A stretch of DNA of 64,000 nt from Beduinella massiliensis (GCF_900199405.1 NZ_LT963430.1:620001-684000), one strand, 5' to 3'; numbered from the stretch's first letter, positions 17,074-25,334 are shown. The notes: generated by a model from the letters alone, not told the origin. Numbers and translations: made by a program.

Positions 17074-17952
17074 ATGGAAGCGATCAAAAACCGGTACGAC
17101 TTCGTGGTGCTCTTCGACGTGGAAAACGGCAACCCCAACGGCGACCCGGACGCGGGCAACATGCCGCGCATCGACCCGGAGACGGGCCTCGGCCTCGTGA
17201 CGGACGTGTGCCTCAAGCGCAAGATCCGCAACTACGTCAAGATCGCCAGGGAGGGCGACCCGACCTGCAACATCTACATCAGCGAGGACACCTCGCTCAA
17301 CGCGAACGACCATCTGGCGCTGGACGCGCTGAACGTGGACGAGAAGAAGCTCAAAAAGGACGACCCGGAGACGGACCGCAAGCTGCGGGACTTCATGTGC
17401 AGCCATTTTTACGACGTGCGCACGTTCGGCGCGGTGATGACGACGTTCGTGAAGATGTCGCTCAACTGCGGCCAGGTGCGCGGCCCGGTGCAGCTCGGTT
17501 TCGCGCGCTCCATCGACCCGATCTTCCAGCAGCAGGTGACCCTCACGCGCGTGGCGATCACCAAGGACGAGGACCGGGCAAACAAGAAGACCGAGATGGG
17601 CAACAAGTTCATCGTGCCCTACGGCCTCTACCGCTGCGAGGGCTACGTGAGCGCGAACCTCGCGCGCCGGGTGACGGGCTTTTCGCAGGCGGATTTGGAG
17701 CTGCTCTTTGAGGCGATCGCCAACATGTTCGAGCACGACCATTCCGCCGCGCGCGGCAAGATGGCGGTGCGGGAGTTCATCGTCTTCAAGCACGACAGCG
17801 AGCTGGGCAACGCGCCCTCCTACAAGCTGTTTGAGACGGTGCGCGTCAAGAAGAAGGAGGGCGTGACGGCCCCGCGCAGCTACGCGGACTACGAGGTGAC
17901 GGTGGACGAGGGCGCGGTGCCGGAGGGCGTCACCCTGACGCGAAGGGTGTGA
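17074..17952 (+). CDS. cas7c: Type I-C Cascade backbone protein Cas7c (Csd2)
   Basis: Forms the helical backbone that coats the crRNA spacer. The 292-residue protein has the Cas7 N-terminal strand VVLFDVENGNPNGDPDAGN, the KRKIRNYV helix, the MTTFVKMSLNCGQVRGPVQL segment and C-terminal FETVRVKKKEG, all matching Csd2. AAGGAGG precedes ATG 17074, which is one base after the cas8c stop, and the stop overlaps the cas4 GTG as GTGA. Intact. Confidence 0.95.
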   Translation: MEAIKNRYDFVVLFDVENGNPNGDPDAGNMPRIDPETGLGLVTDVCLKRKIRNYVKIAREGDPTCNIYISEDTSLNANDHLALDALNVDEKKLKKDDPETDRKLRDFMCSHFYDVRTFGAVMTTFVKMSLNCGQVRGPVQLGFARSIDPIFQQQVTLTRVAITKDEDRANKKTEMGNKFIVPYGLYRCEGYVSANLARRVTGFSQADLELLFEAIANMFEHDHSAARGKMAVREFIVFKHDSELGNAPSYKLFETVRVKKKEGVTAPRSYADYEVTVDEGAVPEGVTLTRRV

Positions 17953-18617
17953 GCGCGTACCGGGAGGAGGACTACCTCGCCCTGTCGGGCGTGCAGCATT
18001 TTTGCTTTTGCCCACGCCAGTGGGCGCTGATTCACATCGAGCAGCAGTGGGCGGAAAACCTGCTGACCGTGGAGGGCGGCATCCTCCACGAGCGCGCGCA
18101 CGAGCGGGATTTTTTGGAGAGGCAGGGCGAGCTGTACGTCACCCGCGCCATGCCCGTGAGCTCCGCGCGGCTGGGCGTGAGCGGCGTGCTGGACGTGCTG
18201 GAATGGCGCCGGGACGAGGCGGGCATCCCCCTCAGGGGGCGGGAGGGCCTGTACCGCCCGGCGCCGGTGGAGTACAAGCACGGGAAGCCCAAGGCGGGCG
18301 ACGAAGACCGGCTGCAGCTTTGCTGCCAGGCGATGTGCCTGGAGGAGATGCTGGGGACGGACGTGCCGCAGGGCTTCCTCTTTTACGGGGAGACCCGGCG
18401 GCGGGAGAGCGTGGAGCTGGGGCAGGCGCTGCGCGGCCGGGTGGAGGAAATGCTCCGTCAGATGCACGAATACTATGCGCGGCGCTACACGCCGCGCGTG
18501 AAGCCGCGCAAGGCGTGCCGGAGCTGCTCGCTGAAGGAGACCTGCCTGCCGGGCCTGCAAAAGCGCGGGGACGCGGACGCGTACATCCGCGTGCACACGG
18601 AGGAGGAGGCGCCTTGA
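17949..18617 (+). CDS. cas4: CRISPR adaptation exonuclease Cas4
   Basis: A 222-residue RecB-like Fe-S nuclease that trims prespacers and selects their PAM end. Seen: FCFCPRQWALIHIEQQW at the start, GVSGVLDVLEW, the EYKHGKPK motif (catalytic Glu and Lys), QLCCQAMCLEE and a C-terminal CRSCSLKETC that, with an N-terminal Cys, would bind 4Fe-4S. GTG 17949 overlaps the cas7c stop, and the stop overlaps the TTG of cas1. It appears intact, but because cas2 downstream is destroyed, this adaptation enzyme may no longer have a working partner complex. Confidence 0.93.
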   Translation: MSAYREEDYLALSGVQHFCFCPRQWALIHIEQQWAENLLTVEGGILHERAHERDFLERQGELYVTRAMPVSSARLGVSGVLDVLEWRRDEAGIPLRGREGLYRPAPVEYKHGKPKAGDEDRLQLCCQAMCLEEMLGTDVPQGFLFYGETRRRESVELGQALRGRVEEMLRQMHEYYARRYTPRVKPRKACRSCSLKETCLPGLQKRGDADAYIRVHTEEEAP

Positions 18618-19645
18618 AGAAGCTGCTCAACACCCTGTATGTCACGACGGAGGACAGCTACCTGGCGCTGGAGGGCGAGAACGTGCTGGTGCTGCAGGGC
18701 GAGGAGACGCTGCTGCGATTGCCGCTGCACACGCTGGAGGGCATCCTCTACTTCGGCTACAGGGGCGCGAGCCCCGCGCTGATGGGCGCGTGCGCGAAGC
18801 GGGGCGTCCGGCTCGCGTTCCTGACGCCGAGCGGCCGCTTCCTGGCCGCGGCCTGCGGCGAGAACCGGGGGAATGTGGTGCTGCGCAGGCACCAGTACCG
18901 CCTGGCGGACGATCCCGGGCAGAGCGCGCGCGTCGCCCGCTGCTTCATCCTGGGCAAGGTGTACAACGCCCGCTGGATGCTGGAGCGCTGCACGCGCGAT
19001 CACGCGCCGCGCGTGGATGCGGAGCGCGTGCGGCGCGTTTCCGGCGCGCTGGCCGCCGCGCTGCCGGGCATCGAGGCGTGCGGCGACCTGGAGACGCTGC
19101 GCGGGCTCGAGGGGGCGTGCGCGGAGCAGTACTTTTCGGTGTTTGACGAAATGGTGCTGCAAAACAAGGACGTGTTCCGCTTCGACGGACGCACGCGCCG
19201 CCCGCCGCTCGACCCCATGAACGCGCTGCTGTCGTTTGTGTACACGCTGCTTTCAAACGACTGCGCCGCCGCGCTGGAGGGCGTGGGGCTGGACCCCTAC
19301 GTGGGCTTTCTGCACCGGGATCGGCCCGGGCGCATGTCGCTCGCGCTCGACCTGATGGAGGAGCTGCGCGGCGTCCTGGCGGAGCGCCTTTGCCTGACGC
19401 TGGTGAACAACCGCGTCATCCGCGACCAGGACTTTGAAACGCTGGAAAACGGCGCGGTCTATCTGAGCGCGAAATCGCGCAAGCAGGTGCTCGCCGCCTG
19501 GCAGGAGCGAAAGCGCGAGGAGATCGTACACCCGTTTTTGCAGGAGAAGCTCCCCTGGGGGCTGGTGCCGCACGCGCAGGCGCTGCTGCTTGCCAGATGC
19601 CTGCGCGGCGACCTGAACGACTACCCGCCGTTTTTCTGGAAGTGA
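18614..19645 (+). CDS. cas1: CRISPR integrase Cas1 (type I-C)
   Basis: A 343-residue Cas1, which integrates prespacers at the leader end of the array. Catalytic positions are recognisable: Glu in the RGLEGACAEQYF helix, His in GFLHRDRPGRMSLALDLMEE and the acidic pair that follows. The TTG start at 18614 overlaps the cas4 stop and follows GGAGGAGG at good spacing; the first codons read KKLLNTLYVTT. The gene looks intact, but Cas1 needs Cas2, which is reduced to a stub ten bases downstream, so spacer uptake from this locus alone should have stopped. Confidence 0.94.
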   Translation: MKKLLNTLYVTTEDSYLALEGENVLVLQGEETLLRLPLHTLEGILYFGYRGASPALMGACAKRGVRLAFLTPSGRFLAAACGENRGNVVLRRHQYRLADDPGQSARVARCFILGKVYNARWMLERCTRDHAPRVDAERVRRVSGALAAALPGIEACGDLETLRGLEGACAEQYFSVFDEMVLQNKDVFRFDGRTRRPPLDPMNALLSFVYTLLSNDCAAALEGVGLDPYVGFLHRDRPGRMSLALDLMEELRGVLAERLCLTLVNNRVIRDQDFETLENGAVYLSAKSRKQVLAAWQERKREEIVHPFLQEKLPWGLVPHAQALLLARCLRGDLNDYPPFFWK

Positions 19646-19655
19646 GGGGAAACAG

Positions 19656-19715
19656 ATGCTGGTACTCATCACCTACGACGTCAGCACGCAGGACGCGGGG
19701 CCGATGGGGCCGTGA
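19656..19715 (+). pseudogene. cas2: cas2 stub: only the first codons remain
   Basis: ATG 19656, behind GAGGGGAAACAG, opens MLVLITYDVSTQDAG, the conserved start of type I-C Cas2 with the first beta strand and catalytic-region Asp, then diverges into PMGP and stops at TGA 19713. A full Cas2 needs about 90-97 codons. None of the three frames of 19716-19917 contains the rest of Cas2. An internal deletion of roughly 240 bases is the simplest explanation, joining the cas2 start to the leader. Confidence 0.85.
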
Positions 19716-19744
19716 GGCGGCCTCTGGCAAGGCCGCGCACGCGC

Positions 19745-19917
19745 GGTGCGAACGTATAGCGGGCGGACTTTTGCCGGGAGGTTCGCACCCGCAGGCGTTC
19801 GTCAGGGCGAGGCCATGGGGCGCGCCGCCAGGGATGCCCGCATGGGTGCGCAGCCAAGCGGCGCGGGATTTGGTGGAATTGAGAGAAACGAAGAAGGAAT
19901 TTTGGGTTTATCTTGCA
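19745..19917 (+). promoter_or_regulatory. CRISPR leader with an inverted repeat
   Basis: Between the cas2 stub and the first repeat. A 9-bp perfect inverted repeat, GGTGCGAAC (19745-19753) and GTTCGCACC (19781-19789), encloses 27 bases; I recall comparable stems in other type I-C leaders. The last 60 bases are more AT-rich (GAAGAAGGAATTTTGGGTTTA). Leader function (array promoter, integration site) is inferred from position. Confidence 0.6.
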
Positions 19918-20695
19918 GTCGCGCTCCGTGCGGAGCGCGGGGGTTGAAATTCTGCAATCGGCCCGGCGATGGCCCCAGTAATGCGTCGCGCTCCGTGCGG
20001 AGCGCGGGGGTTGAAATTTTTATGCTGGTGTGGATGGCGTAGAACCGGAGTAGTCGCGCTCCGTGCGGAGCGCGGGGGTTGAAATGCGGAGAGCTGAGCG
20101 TAGGAGGGGGATGTAAATGGGTCGCGCTCCGTGCGGAGCGCGGGGGTTGAAATACGGAGAACCGGGCGTCAACGCCCCGTGCGGGTTGTCGCGCTCCGTG
20201 CGGAGCGCGGGGGTTGAAATGTCCTCGCATTTGTGGTGCAGCTCAATCAGTTCCGGTCGCGCTCCGTGCGGAGCGCGGGGGTTGAAATTTCGAGCGTGTC
20301 ACCGCAGGTAGCCAGTCCGTCCAGTCGCGCTCCGCACGGAGCGCGGGGGTTGAAATTTGCTCGCTTGTCGCCTCGGCGTCTCCGGCGAAGTTGCGCTCCG
20401 CACGGGGCGCGGGGGTTGAAATCAGATCGGTTTTCCTCGCGACCAGCTCCGCGATCTCGTCGCGCTCCGCACGGAGCGCGTGGGTTGAAATGGCCCCCAG
20501 GTCGTCACCGCCTGCCAGATGAGACGTCGCGCTCCGCACGGAGCGCGTGGGTTGAAATTTGTTCGCGCCGTTTTGCACGCCGTAGGCGATGATGCGTCGC
20601 GCTCCGCACGGAGCGCGTGGATTGAAAGCACAAAGCCGGTTGACATCAGCTTTTCTAAGCGCGTCGCGTTCCGCGTGGAACGCGCGGGTTGAAAT
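19918..20695 (+). CRISPR. Type I-C CRISPR array, 12 repeats and 11 spacers
   Basis: Repeats are 33 bases, beginning GTCGCGCTCCG and ending GGGTTGAAAT, with a GCGCTCCG/CGGAGCGC hairpin, the type I-C class. Starts: 19918, 19985, 20053, 20121, 20188, 20256, 20324, 20390, 20459, 20526, 20596, 20663. Spacers are 33-37 bases. Repeats 1-6 are identical (hairpin loop TG, then GGGGG). Repeats 7-11 have loop CA; 8 has two changes, 9-10 end TGGGTTGAAAT, 11 ends ATTGAAAG, and 12 is the degenerate trailer copy (GTTCCGCGTGGAAC core). Conservation falls toward the far end, so the leader end is at 19918, next to cas2. No two spacers are alike. Confidence 0.98.
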
Positions 20696-20781
20696 AGGGT
20701 CGGGGTCTGAACACGCCCCACGTTCAGGGCCGCGCCCCGCCTGCTCATCCCATCCTGCCGCTTTGCGTCGATTTTACAGGA

Positions 20782-20810
20782 TTGATGTTGGGGCGGGGTT
20801 GTGCTATGAT
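20782..20810 (+). promoter_or_regulatory. Promoter of the first MATE gene
   Basis: TTGATG (20782-20787), 17-base spacer, TATGAT (20805-20810), 31 bases before the GTG start. Confidence 0.75.
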
Positions 20811-20840
20811 GAAAGGCATAAACGAGGGAGGCGCAGACCC

Positions 20841-22205
20841 GTGAGACGAAAGCATTATGAGGTCGACATGCTGAACGGGCCGCTGGTGCGGCCGATTCTG
20901 ATGTTCTCCATCCCGCTGATGCTGACCGGCATCTTGCAGCTGCTGTTCAACGCGGCGGACATCGTCGTCGTCGGCCAGTTTGCGGGCAGCACCGCGCTGG
21001 CGGCGGTGGGCTCGACCAGCGCGCTCATCAACCTGATCGTCAACGTCTTCATGGGCATGTCCATCGGCGCGAGCGTCGTGGTCGCCCAGCACTACGGCGC
21101 GAGCCGCTATAAGGACGTGAGCGAGTCCGTGCACACCGCCATGGGGCTCAGCCTCGTGTGCGGCGTGATCGTGACGGTCTTCGGCATCGCGCTCTCCCGC
21201 CCGCTGCTGCAGGCGATGGGCACGCCGGAGGACGTGCTCGACCAGGCGGCGCTGTACATGAAGATCTACTTCGCCGGCATGCCCGCCACCATGATGTACA
21301 ACTTCGGCGCGGCGATTCTGCGCGCGATCGGCGACACGAGAAGGCCGCTGTACTACCTCTTCATCGCGGGCGCAATCAATGTTTTGTTCAACCTGATCTT
21401 CGTCATCGTCTTTCACATGGGCGTCGCGGGCGTGGCGCTGGCGACGGTCATCTCCCAGTGCGTCTCCGTCGTGCTGATCGTCCTGTGCCTGATGCGCTCG
21501 GACGGCTGCATCCGCCTCGACCCGCGCCGCGTGCGGATTTCCCGCGACAAGTTTGCGCAGATGATGCGCGTGGGCCTGCCCGCCGGGCTGCAGGGCTCCA
21601 TCTTCTCGATCTCCAACGTGCTGATCCAGTCCGCCGTCAACTCCTTCGGATCGGTGGTCATGGCGGGCAACGCCGCCTCCGCCAACCTGGAGGGCTTCGT
21701 CTACACCTCGATGAACGCCATCTACCAGGCGAACCTCACCTTCACGAGCCAGAACGTCGGCGCGCGCAGGCTGGAGCGCGTCGGGCTGATCCTCCGCCGC
21801 TGCCAGCTCACCGTCACCGTCGTCGGCGCGGCGCTGGGCTGGCTCGTCTACGCCCTCGGGCCCGAGCTGCTGCGGCTGTACACGAACGATCCGCTGGTCG
21901 TGGAGATGGGCATGAAGCGGCTTTCGATCATCGCGACCACCTACTTCGTGTGCGGCTGGATGGACGTCATGGTCGGCTCGCTGCGCGGCATGGGCAGCTC
22001 CATCCTGCCGATGGTCGTCTCGATCCTCGGCGCGTGCGTGCTGCGCATCGTGTGGATTTACACCATCTTCGCGATGGACCGCACGCTGACGACGCTGTAC
22101 ATCTCCTACCCGGTGTCGTGGATCATCACGGCGGCGGTGCACTTTATCTGCTACCTGGCCGTCAAAAGGAAGCTGATGCGAACGGACGGCCTGCGCGCGG
22201 CCTGA
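20841..22205 (+). CDS. MATE family multidrug/sodium antiporter (copy 1)
   Basis: A 454-residue integral membrane exporter with two six-helix bundles. N-terminal MLNGPLVRPILMFSIPLML, the LLFNAADIVVVGQFAG motif in helices 1-2, and FHMGVAGVALATVISQ in the middle are typical of the NorM/DinF-like branch. GTG 20841 is preceded by GGGAGG; no nearer ATG fits. MATE proteins swap Na+ or H+ for cationic drugs or metabolites. The gene follows the CRISPR array and ends at a bidirectional terminator. Two more MATE genes are in the window (28065, 36756); the three are not close duplicates. Substrate unknown. Confidence 0.92.
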   Translation: MRRKHYEVDMLNGPLVRPILMFSIPLMLTGILQLLFNAADIVVVGQFAGSTALAAVGSTSALINLIVNVFMGMSIGASVVVAQHYGASRYKDVSESVHTAMGLSLVCGVIVTVFGIALSRPLLQAMGTPEDVLDQAALYMKIYFAGMPATMMYNFGAAILRAIGDTRRPLYYLFIAGAINVLFNLIFVIVFHMGVAGVALATVISQCVSVVLIVLCLMRSDGCIRLDPRRVRISRDKFAQMMRVGLPAGLQGSIFSISNVLIQSAVNSFGSVVMAGNAASANLEGFVYTSMNAIYQANLTFTSQNVGARRLERVGLILRRCQLTVTVVGAALGWLVYALGPELLRLYTNDPLVVEMGMKRLSIIATTYFVCGWMDVMVGSLRGMGSSILPMVVSILGACVLRIVWIYTIFAMDRTLTTLYISYPVSWIITAAVHFICYLAVKRKLMRTDGLRAA

Positions 22206-22220
22206 CCGCGAAGCGAACGC

Positions 22221-22256
22221 AAAAAAAACGCGGGGGAAGGAGGATTCCTCCGCGTT
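22221..22256. terminator. Bidirectional terminator between the MATE gene and the oadB operon
   Basis: AACGCGG (22227-22233) pairs with CCGCGTT (22250-22256), with TTTT following on the plus strand and eight T on the minus strand (A run at 22221-22228). It lies between two convergent transcription units. Confidence 0.8.
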
Positions 22257-22275
22257 TTGGCGTACACGCGGGTCT

Positions 22276-22410
22276 TTACTTCGCGTCCTTGCCAAGCCTG
22301 CCCAGCAGGGTGATGGTCAGGACGATCAACCCGGTGACGAGGAAGATGCCCAGCATGCCCTTGGCGATATAGGGCAGGGTGTAAAGAAAGGCGGAGACGT
22401 TCAGGTGCAT
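22276..22410 (-). CDS. Small single-span partner of the decarboxylase sodium pump
   Basis: A 44-residue frame (MHLNVSAFLYTLPYIAKGML, then GIFLVTGLIVLTITLL and a basic GRLGKDAK end) with GGAGGG ten bases before the ATG, starting 13 bases after the beta-subunit gene. One membrane helix followed by a charged tail is the shape of OadG/gamma-like small subunits that stabilise Na+-translocating decarboxylases. Sequence alone does not prove the family; position and topology carry the call. Confidence 0.65.
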   Translation of the reverse strand: MHLNVSAFLYTLPYIAKGMLGIFLVTGLIVLTITLLGRLGKDAK

Positions 22411-22423
22411 CTGTGTTCCCTCC

Positions 22424-23557
22424 TTAGCCGAAGAAGTTGAGGATCAGGCCGCCCGCGATGACGGAGGCGATCTGCCCGGAGACGTTGACGCCGATGGAGT
22501 GCATGAGCAGGAAGTTCTGGTTGTCCTCCGCCAGGCCCAGCTTGTGCACCACGCGCGCGCTCATGGGGAAGGCGCTGATGCCCGCCGCGCCGATCATCGG
22601 GTTGATCTTGCGCCTGGAAAAGAGGTTGAGCAGCTTGGCGAACAGCACGCCGCCGGCCGTGTCCATCACGAAGGCGACGAGGCCCAGGCCCAGGATGAGC
22701 AGCGTCTGGGGGTTCAGGAACGCGCTGGCCTGCATGCGCGCGGCGATGGTGATGCCCAGGAACAGGGTGATGAGGTTGGCGAGCACCTTCTGCGCGGTGT
22801 CGGAGAGGCTGTCCAGCACGCCGCACTCGCGCAGCAGGTTTCCGAACATCAGAAAGCCGATGAGCGCGACCGACCGCGGGGAGACGATGCCGGTGATCAT
22901 GGTGATGAGGATGGGGAAGAGGATGCGCGTGGTCTTTGAGACGCGTTTCTGCTCGTAGGGCATGCGGATGCGCCGCTCCTCCGGGGTGGTGAGAAGCCTG
23001 ATGACCGGCGGCTGCACGATGGGCACCAGCGCCATGTAGGAGTAGGCCGCCACGATGATCGCGCCCAGGTAGTTGGAATCGAAGAAGTTGGCCACGAAGA
23101 TGGCCGTCGGGCCGTCCGCCGCGCCGATGATGGCGATGGAGGCGGCGTCCTTGAGCTCAAACCCGAGGAGCGAGGCCATGCCCAGGGTGAAGAAGATGCC
23201 GAACTGCGCCGCCGCGCCGAAGAGCATGAGCTTGGGATTTTGCAGCAGCGGCCCGAAGTCGATCATCGCGCCGATGCCGATGAACAGCAGCAGCGGGAAC
23301 AGCTCGTTGGCGATGCCCGCGTCGAAGAGCACGTCGATCACGCCGATTTCGCGCGCGCCGTCCACGACCTGCGTGACCGCGCCGGACATCGGCAGGTTGA
23401 CGAGGATCGCGCCGAAGCCCATCGGCAGCAGCAGCGTGGGCTCCATGTCCTTTTTGATCGCCAGATAGATGAGCAGGGCGCCGATGCACCACATGACGAC
23501 CATGGGCAGGGTGATGTTCAGGGCGTTCCCGAAGAGGTCGTTTAAAAATGAGGCCAT
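22424..23557 (-). CDS. Na+-translocating decarboxylase beta subunit (OadB/GcdB/MmdB family)
   Basis: A 377-residue polytopic membrane protein that couples decarboxylation of a biotin-bound carboxyl group to sodium export. Family motifs include LLFIGIGAMIDFGPLL, the ion-site segment AAIIGAADGPTAIFVANFF-like region near residue 150 (seen as IGAADGPTAIF) and SARVVHKLGLAEDNQNFLLMH near the C-terminus. ATG 23557 follows GGAGGG. The carboxyltransferase alpha subunit and biotin carrier are not adjacent, so the substrate (oxaloacetate, glutaconyl-CoA or methylmalonyl-CoA) is open. The small membrane gene downstream completes a two-gene unit. Promoter at 23592-23620. Confidence 0.9.
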   Translation of the reverse strand: MASFLNDLFGNALNITLPMVVMWCIGALLIYLAIKKDMEPTLLLPMGFGAILVNLPMSGAVTQVVDGAREIGVIDVLFDAGIANELFPLLLFIGIGAMIDFGPLLQNPKLMLFGAAAQFGIFFTLGMASLLGFELKDAASIAIIGAADGPTAIFVANFFDSNYLGAIIVAAYSYMALVPIVQPPVIRLLTTPEERRIRMPYEQKRVSKTTRILFPILITMITGIVSPRSVALIGFLMFGNLLRECGVLDSLSDTAQKVLANLITLFLGITIAARMQASAFLNPQTLLILGLGLVAFVMDTAGGVLFAKLLNLFSRRKINPMIGAAGISAFPMSARVVHKLGLAEDNQNFLLMHSIGVNVSGQIASVIAGGLILNFFG

Positions 23558-23591
23558 AAGACTGCATCCCTCCGTATGATGGTATTTTCTC

Positions 23592-23620
23592 ATTATAGAG
23601 GGGACGGCCGGAGCGGGCAA
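23592..23620 (-). promoter_or_regulatory. Promoter of the decarboxylase beta-subunit operon
   Basis: Minus strand TTGCCC (23620-23615), 17-base spacer, TATAAT (23597-23592). On the plus strand an extended -10 (TGCTATAAT, 23671-23679) serves the divergent regulator gene. Confidence 0.8.
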
Positions 23621-23704
23621 GGCGCGGGGGATTGCTTTATAAAACCTTTATAGGGCGCCGCGCGGGGGCATGCTATAATAGACAAAAACCGAAGGAGGAA
23701 CCCC

Positions 23705-24397
23705 ATGCAGATTCTGATCGTGGAAGACGACACGCGCATTCGCCACTACCTTTTGACGGTGCTGTCCTCCGGCGGATACGACGTGCTGGAGGCGGACAGC
23801 GCCCAGTGTGCGCTGAGCATGGCGGCCTCCCACAACCCGGACCTGATTTTGCTGGACTTGGGGCTGCCCGACCGCGACGGGCAGGAGATCATCAAGAGCC
23901 TGCGCGCCTGGTCGCACCGGCCCATCGTGGTCGTCTCGGCGCGCGGGCACGAGCGCGACAAGGTGATGGCGCTGGACAACGGCGCGGACGACTACATCAC
24001 CAAGCCGTTCAACACCGCCGAGCTGCTGGCGCGCATCCGCGCGGCGCTGCGCAACGGCCGCTACCGCGAGAGCTCGCAGAGCGCGCAGGAGAGCGTCTAC
24101 CGTTCGGGCGACCTTACGATCGACCTGGAGAAGCGCGTCGTCAAGGTGGAGGGAGACCCCGTGCACCTGACGCAGAACGAATACAAGATCGTGGCGCTCC
24201 TGTGCCAGCACGCGGGCAGCGTGCTCACCTACGAGTACATGATCAAGAACATCTGGGGGCCCTACGCGAACTGCGACGCGCAGATTCTGCGCGTGAACAT
24301 GGGCAACATCCGCCGCAAGATCGAGAAGGACCCCTCCTATCCCGAGTACATCGTCACCGAGATCGGCGTCGGCTACCGGATGGTGGAGGGGGACTGA
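23705..24397 (+). CDS. KdpE-like OmpR-family response regulator, orphan
   Basis: A 230-residue response regulator: receiver domain with the acidic pair EDD (8-10), phosphoacceptor Asp in LILLDLGLPDRDG (near 52), the Lys in ITKPF (near 101), then a winged-helix DNA-binding domain. The receiver (LDLGLPDRDGQEIIKSLRAW and DKVMALDNGADDY) resembles KdpE, the potassium-pump regulator. No histidine kinase or kdp genes adjoin it. GAAGGAGGA precedes ATG 23705. A KdpD-like universal stress domain protein is encoded at 35883; a link is speculative. A terminator at 24418-24447 ends the gene. Confidence 0.88.
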   Translation: MQILIVEDDTRIRHYLLTVLSSGGYDVLEADSAQCALSMAASHNPDLILLDLGLPDRDGQEIIKSLRAWSHRPIVVVSARGHERDKVMALDNGADDYITKPFNTAELLARIRAALRNGRYRESSQSAQESVYRSGDLTIDLEKRVVKVEGDPVHLTQNEYKIVALLCQHAGSVLTYEYMIKNIWGPYANCDAQILRVNMGNIRRKIEKDPSYPEYIVTEIGVGYRMVEGD

Positions 24398-24417
24398 GGG
24401 GCGGCAATCGCAAACAG

Positions 24418-24447
24418 GGATGCACGGACTTGCGTGCGTCCTTTTTT
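24418..24447 (+). terminator. Terminator after the KdpE-like gene
   Basis: GGATGCACG (24418-24426) pairs with CGTGCGTCC (24433-24441; one T-G wobble) and is followed by six T. Confidence 0.8.
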
Positions 24448-24495
24448 CAGGCCTTCTTTGCGGCGAAGGCCGCGGGGCGGCGTCTCCCGGCGGCA

Positions 24496-24524
24496 TTGCA
24501 AACGCCGCGTGTACGGGCTATACT
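24496..24524 (+). promoter_or_regulatory. Promoter of the regulator-ABC-kinase operon
   Basis: TTGCAA (24496-24501), 17-base spacer, TATACT (24519-24524), 33 bases before the TTG start of the regulator gene. Confidence 0.8.
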
Positions 24525-24556
24525 GTAAAGCAGCCGACGGCAAAGGGGGAAGAACA

Positions 24557-25240
24557 TTGGGCCGGAAAATTCTGCTGATCGAGGACAACCCGGACATCTG
24601 CCGGATGCTCGCGGACGCCCTATCGGGGGCGGGCTATTCGGTCGACGCCGCGTACACCGGCACGGACGGCGTGGGCCTTTTCCTCCGGCAGGCGTTTGAC
24701 CTCGTGCTGCTGGACATCATGCTGCCCTTGAAGAGCGGGGACGAGGTCCTGCGGGCGATCCGCGAGAGGTCCGACGTGCCCGTCATCGTCCTGTCGGCCA
24801 AGAGCCGGGTGGAAACGAAGGTCGATTTCCTCAGGCTGGGCGCGGACGATTACGTCACAAAGCCCTTCGACCTGGAGGAGGTCATCGCCAGGGTGGAGGC
24901 CCATTTGCGCCGCCGCGCCGCCGGAAGCGGGCGTCCGGAGCGGCTGCTTTACAAGGACGTGGCCCTGTACGGGCAGGAGAAGCGCGTGAGCGTCGGCGCA
25001 AGAGAGGTCGAGCTGACCGCGACGGAGTTCCGGCTGCTGGCGCTGCTGATGGAAAACAGGAACAAGGTCTTCACCCGGGCGAACCTCTACGAGACGCTCT
25101 GGGGCGGGGACTACCTGGGGGACGACAACGCGGTGAAGACGCATGTCAGCAACCTGCGGGCCAAGCTGAAGGCCGTAAACCCGGACGAGGAGTACATCGA
25201 GACGGTGTGGGGGCTGGGATACCGGCTGTACCGGGAATGA
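24557..25240 (+). CDS. OmpR-family response regulator of an ABC-transporter operon
   Basis: A 227-residue regulator with receiver (EDN acidic site, LVLLDIMLPLKSGDE with the phospho-Asp, VTKPFDLEE with the Lys) and winged-helix output domain ending ETVWGLGYRLYRE. It starts at TTG 24557 behind GGGGGA. The downstream ABC ATPase, permease and histidine kinase complete a four-gene unit of the kind that senses and removes membrane-active peptides (lantibiotic or bacitracin type). The regulator most likely controls its own operon. Its closest relative in the window is the KdpE-like protein just upstream, but the two are clearly different. Confidence 0.9.
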   Translation: MGRKILLIEDNPDICRMLADALSGAGYSVDAAYTGTDGVGLFLRQAFDLVLLDIMLPLKSGDEVLRAIRERSDVPVIVLSAKSRVETKVDFLRLGADDYVTKPFDLEEVIARVEAHLRRRAAGSGRPERLLYKDVALYGQEKRVSVGAREVELTATEFRLLALLMENRNKVFTRANLYETLWGGDYLGDDNAVKTHVSNLRAKLKAVNPDEEYIETVWGLGYRLYRE

Positions 25241-25334
25241 AGGACGGAAATGCCGGCGCGTTTGTCCGGAATCTTGACCTTTTCTAAACCTTTGTCCGTT
25301 AGAATGGGGCCATCATGATGGATGAGGTGAGGAC

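Noticed and set aside
15540-17231. Long minus-strand frame opposite cas8c
   Set aside because: The same antisense effect: low-complexity translation, no ribosome site, and full overlap with a well-supported cas gene.
19597-19947. A 116-codon frame covering the cas2 stub and leader as a possible new gene
   Set aside because: It runs into the first CRISPR repeat, has no ribosome site and shows no Cas2 features. The DNA is explained by the cas2 stub and the leader.
20117-20592. Open frames across the CRISPR array
   Set aside because: Their translations simply repeat the CRISPR repeat in one frame and spacer sequence between.
19951-20662. Self-targeting spacers
   Set aside because: By eye no spacer matches another part of the window beyond about 12 bases. 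A database search was not possible.
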